Assembly (NCBI GenBank): GCA_030152265.1
Contig: JASLHQ010000214.1
Location: 1-6,414, forward strand
DNA: 6,414 nucleotides
Origin: Savagea sp.
GTDB lineage: Bacteria > Bacillota > Bacilli > Bacillales_A > Planococcaceae
Direction: 5' to 3'
The position numbers and the translations under genes are program-made. This document shows, one piece after another, positions 5,117-6,414 of the stretch. Every line of letters starts with the position of its first letter. Position 1 is the first letter of the stretch. Under the pieces are notes generated by a model. That model made no database searches. It was not told where the DNA came from and saw only the letters and a program-made list of their open reading frames with translations.

Positions 5117-5656
5117 ATGTTTACAGTAGAACGAACGGCATTTATGTTGATCGACGTACAAGGGAAATTGGCAGACATCGTTCAAAATAGTGAGCGTATG
5201 TTGCAAAAGCAAGAGCAACTCATTCAAGGAATGCGCACACTCGATATTCCGATCATTTGCATGGAGCAATATCCGAAAGGGCTCGGTCCGACGAAAGAGC
5301 AGTTACGTCAGCATTTAGAAGGTGTACCAACGTATGAAAAGATCGAGTTTAACGGAATGTTGAATGAAGGGATTCGACAAGCGGTGGAACAATTAGGCCG
5401 CAAACAATTTGTACTCGCTGGCATTGAGTCGCATATTTGTGTATACCAAACAGCGCTCTCTTTGAAACGTGAAGGGTACGATGTAGCGGTTGTAGAAGAT
5501 GCTGTGTCGTCACGCTATGCGGAAGATAAAGAGCGTGCGATGAGTATGTTGCGTCATGAAGGAGTGAAAATCGTCGGGGTGGAAACGATTTTATACGAGT
5601 TGTTGCAACGAGCAGGAACGGTTGAATTTAAACAAATTTTGCAATATGTGAAATAA
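5117..5656 (+). CDS. Isochorismatase-family cysteine hydrolase (YcaC-like)
   Basis: This 179-residue, single-domain protein has the catalytic triad of the isochorismatase-like fold. Asp13 is in AFMLIDVQGKL, Lys75 in TYEKIEFNGM, and the nucleophile Cys108 in LAGIESHICVYQTAL. The GIESHICV context and the EQYPKGLGPT segment (50-59) resemble the YcaC/ISOC1-2 branch rather than true isochorismatases or nicotinamidases, so the substrate cannot be named. It is expected to be cytoplasmic and oligomeric. AGGAGGGG at 5104-5111 gives a seven-base spacing from GGAGG to the ATG. It is divergent from ydbS and ends at its own terminator, so it looks monocistronic. The triad appears intact. Confidence 0.9.
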   Translation: MFTVERTAFMLIDVQGKLADIVQNSERMLQKQEQLIQGMRTLDIPIICMEQYPKGLGPTKEQLRQHLEGVPTYEKIEFNGMLNEGIRQAVEQLGRKQFVLAGIESHICVYQTALSLKREGYDVAVVEDAVSSRYAEDKERAMSMLRHEGVKIVGVETILYELLQRAGTVEFKQILQYVK

Positions 5657-5659
5657 AAG

Positions 5660-5698
5660 AAGCACTCATCCGTATGTAGGGTGAGTGCTTTCCTTTTT
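5660..5698. terminator. Bidirectional intrinsic terminator
   Basis: AAGCACTCATCC (5660-5671) pairs with GGGTGAGTGCTT (5679-5690) over 12 bp (one G-U) around a 7-base loop. A T-rich tail (TTTCCTTTTT) follows on the plus strand, and on the minus strand CTTTTATTT serves the opposite direction. It lies between convergent stop codons, and the last bases of the EamA gene (stop TAA at 5697-5699) fall within its tail. Confidence 0.9.
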
Positions 5699-6414
5699 AT
5701 AACTCCTCGGCAATCCCGAGTGCGATAATTCCGATCATTACAGCGGCGATAAGCACGTACTGTTTTTTCGATAATACTTCTTTTAAGAAAATACGCGATA
5801 ATAAAACGGAGAAAATACCGCTTGATGCGATGAGTGGCGCTGCGATCATCGCATTACCTGCCATCGCGAACACGTAGAAAAATTGTCCAGCTGTTTCGAG
5901 CAAAGCGGCAATTCCACGGTCTTTTTGCTTGAAGATTTTGAAGTCTTCTTTTTTAATGAACTTCAAATATAAATAGACGAGAATCGCACAAATGAGGAAG
6001 GTGAATTCGTAAGCGAGCAATGCATTATCTTCACTCATCCATTGTTTTTTATCTAAGTAAACACCGTCTAAAAACGAGCCGATTCCGTCGATTAAAGCAT
6101 ATAAAATCGGGAAAGTGATCGCTAAAAATCCGAGTTTATATTTCGGGTCAAATGTTTCCCCGCTCTGTAACATAATTTCGTGATCGTGTGTTTGTTCGTA
6201 ACGAGCGAGCATAATGACTCCCGCTGTTACGATGACGATCCCGAAAATTTCAAGTGCTGAAATAGATGTTGGGAAAAATACCATTAATAAAATGGCTGTA
6301 ATAGCACCAGCCGAGTTTTGAACGGGAGCGGCGATCGATAGCTCGATATAACGCAAGCCGACAAAACCTAATGTCATCGATAAAATATACATGAACGATA
6401 CAGGGAAATATAAC
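5697..6414 (-). CDS. EamA/DMT-family permease (5' end beyond window)
   Basis: The frame is open from the right edge to TAA at 5697-5699. The codons upstream of the first internal ATG (6392) continue in frame without a stop (LYFPVSF then MYILSM), so the true start lies outside the window. About 238 residues are visible; the family is usually about 290-310 residues with ten helices in two EamA repeats. The visible part covers the end of repeat 1 (helices including FVGLRYIELSIAAPVQNSAG and EIFGIVIVTAGVIML), a charged cytosolic loop (RYEQTHDHEIMLQSGETFDP), and all of repeat 2. Repeat 2 closes with the family hallmark SRIFLKEVLSKKQYVLIAAV. These are inner-membrane exporters or importers of metabolites; the substrate cannot be predicted. 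It converges on the isochorismatase-family gene. Confidence 0.87.
   Translation of the reverse strand, partial: LYFPVSFMYILSMTLGFVGLRYIELSIAAPVQNSAGAITAILLMVFFPTSISALEIFGIVIVTAGVIMLARYEQTHDHEIMLQSGETFDPKYKLGFLAITFPILYALIDGIGSFLDGVYLDKKQWMSEDNALLAYEFTFLICAILVYLYLKFIKKEDFKIFKQKDRGIAALLETAGQFFYVFAMAGNAMIAAPLIASSGIFSVLLSRIFLKEVLSKKQYVLIAAVMIGIIALGIAEEL

Noticed and set aside
4969..5269. Two minus-strand frames overlapping ydbS and the isochorismatase-family gene
   Set aside because: Both overlap well-supported genes and are Cys/Ser/Phe-rich without any family pattern or RBS.

Overview
The window looks like the chromosome of a low-to-moderate GC Gram-positive bacterium of the order Bacillales. 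The evidence is strong AGGAGG ribosome binding sites, tight intergenic spacing, U-tailed intrinsic terminators, a YdbS/YdbT pair, an M-box magnesium riboswitch and sigma-W-type promoters. I cannot name the genus from sequence alone. There are no mobile elements, tRNA, rRNA or CRISPR arrays. Two genes run off the ends.

Layout, left to right. (1) Positions 1-701, minus: N-terminal third of an M3-family oligoendopeptidase F, cut by the window edge. (2) 702-843: a divergent promoter region that includes a perfect sigma-W-type promoter (TGAAAC-N16-CGTATA). (3) 844-1155, plus: a small DUF4870/Tic20-like membrane protein, followed by a terminator shared with the convergent operon. (4) 1195-3061, minus: a magnesium-response unit. 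In transcription order it holds a sigma-A promoter, an M-box (ykoK) riboswitch with a legible antiterminator/terminator switch, an MgtC/SapB-family membrane protein, and a stand-alone MgtE-N plus CBS-pair protein with no channel domain. (5) 3058-5057, minus: the ydbS-ydbT pair of bacterial PH-domain membrane proteins, preceded by a near-consensus sigma-W-type promoter. (6) 5117-5656, plus: an isochorismatase-family (YcaC-like) cysteine hydrolase. (7) 5697-6414, minus: the C-terminal part of an EamA/DMT-family permease, cut by the window edge and convergent with (6) over a bidirectional terminator.

Two regulatory themes stand out. Envelope stress: both the DUF4870 gene and ydbST carry sigma-W-like promoters. 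Magnesium homeostasis: the M-box should switch off mgtC and the MgtE-N/CBS gene when Mg2+ is plentiful. The two themes may connect, because no terminator is visible between ydbT and the M-box and the M-box promoter -35 overlaps the ydbT stop codon. Read-through from ydbST would therefore be gated by the riboswitch. The least ordinary item is the pairing of an MgtC-family protein with an orphan cytosolic MgtE sensor domain under Mg2+ riboswitch control.
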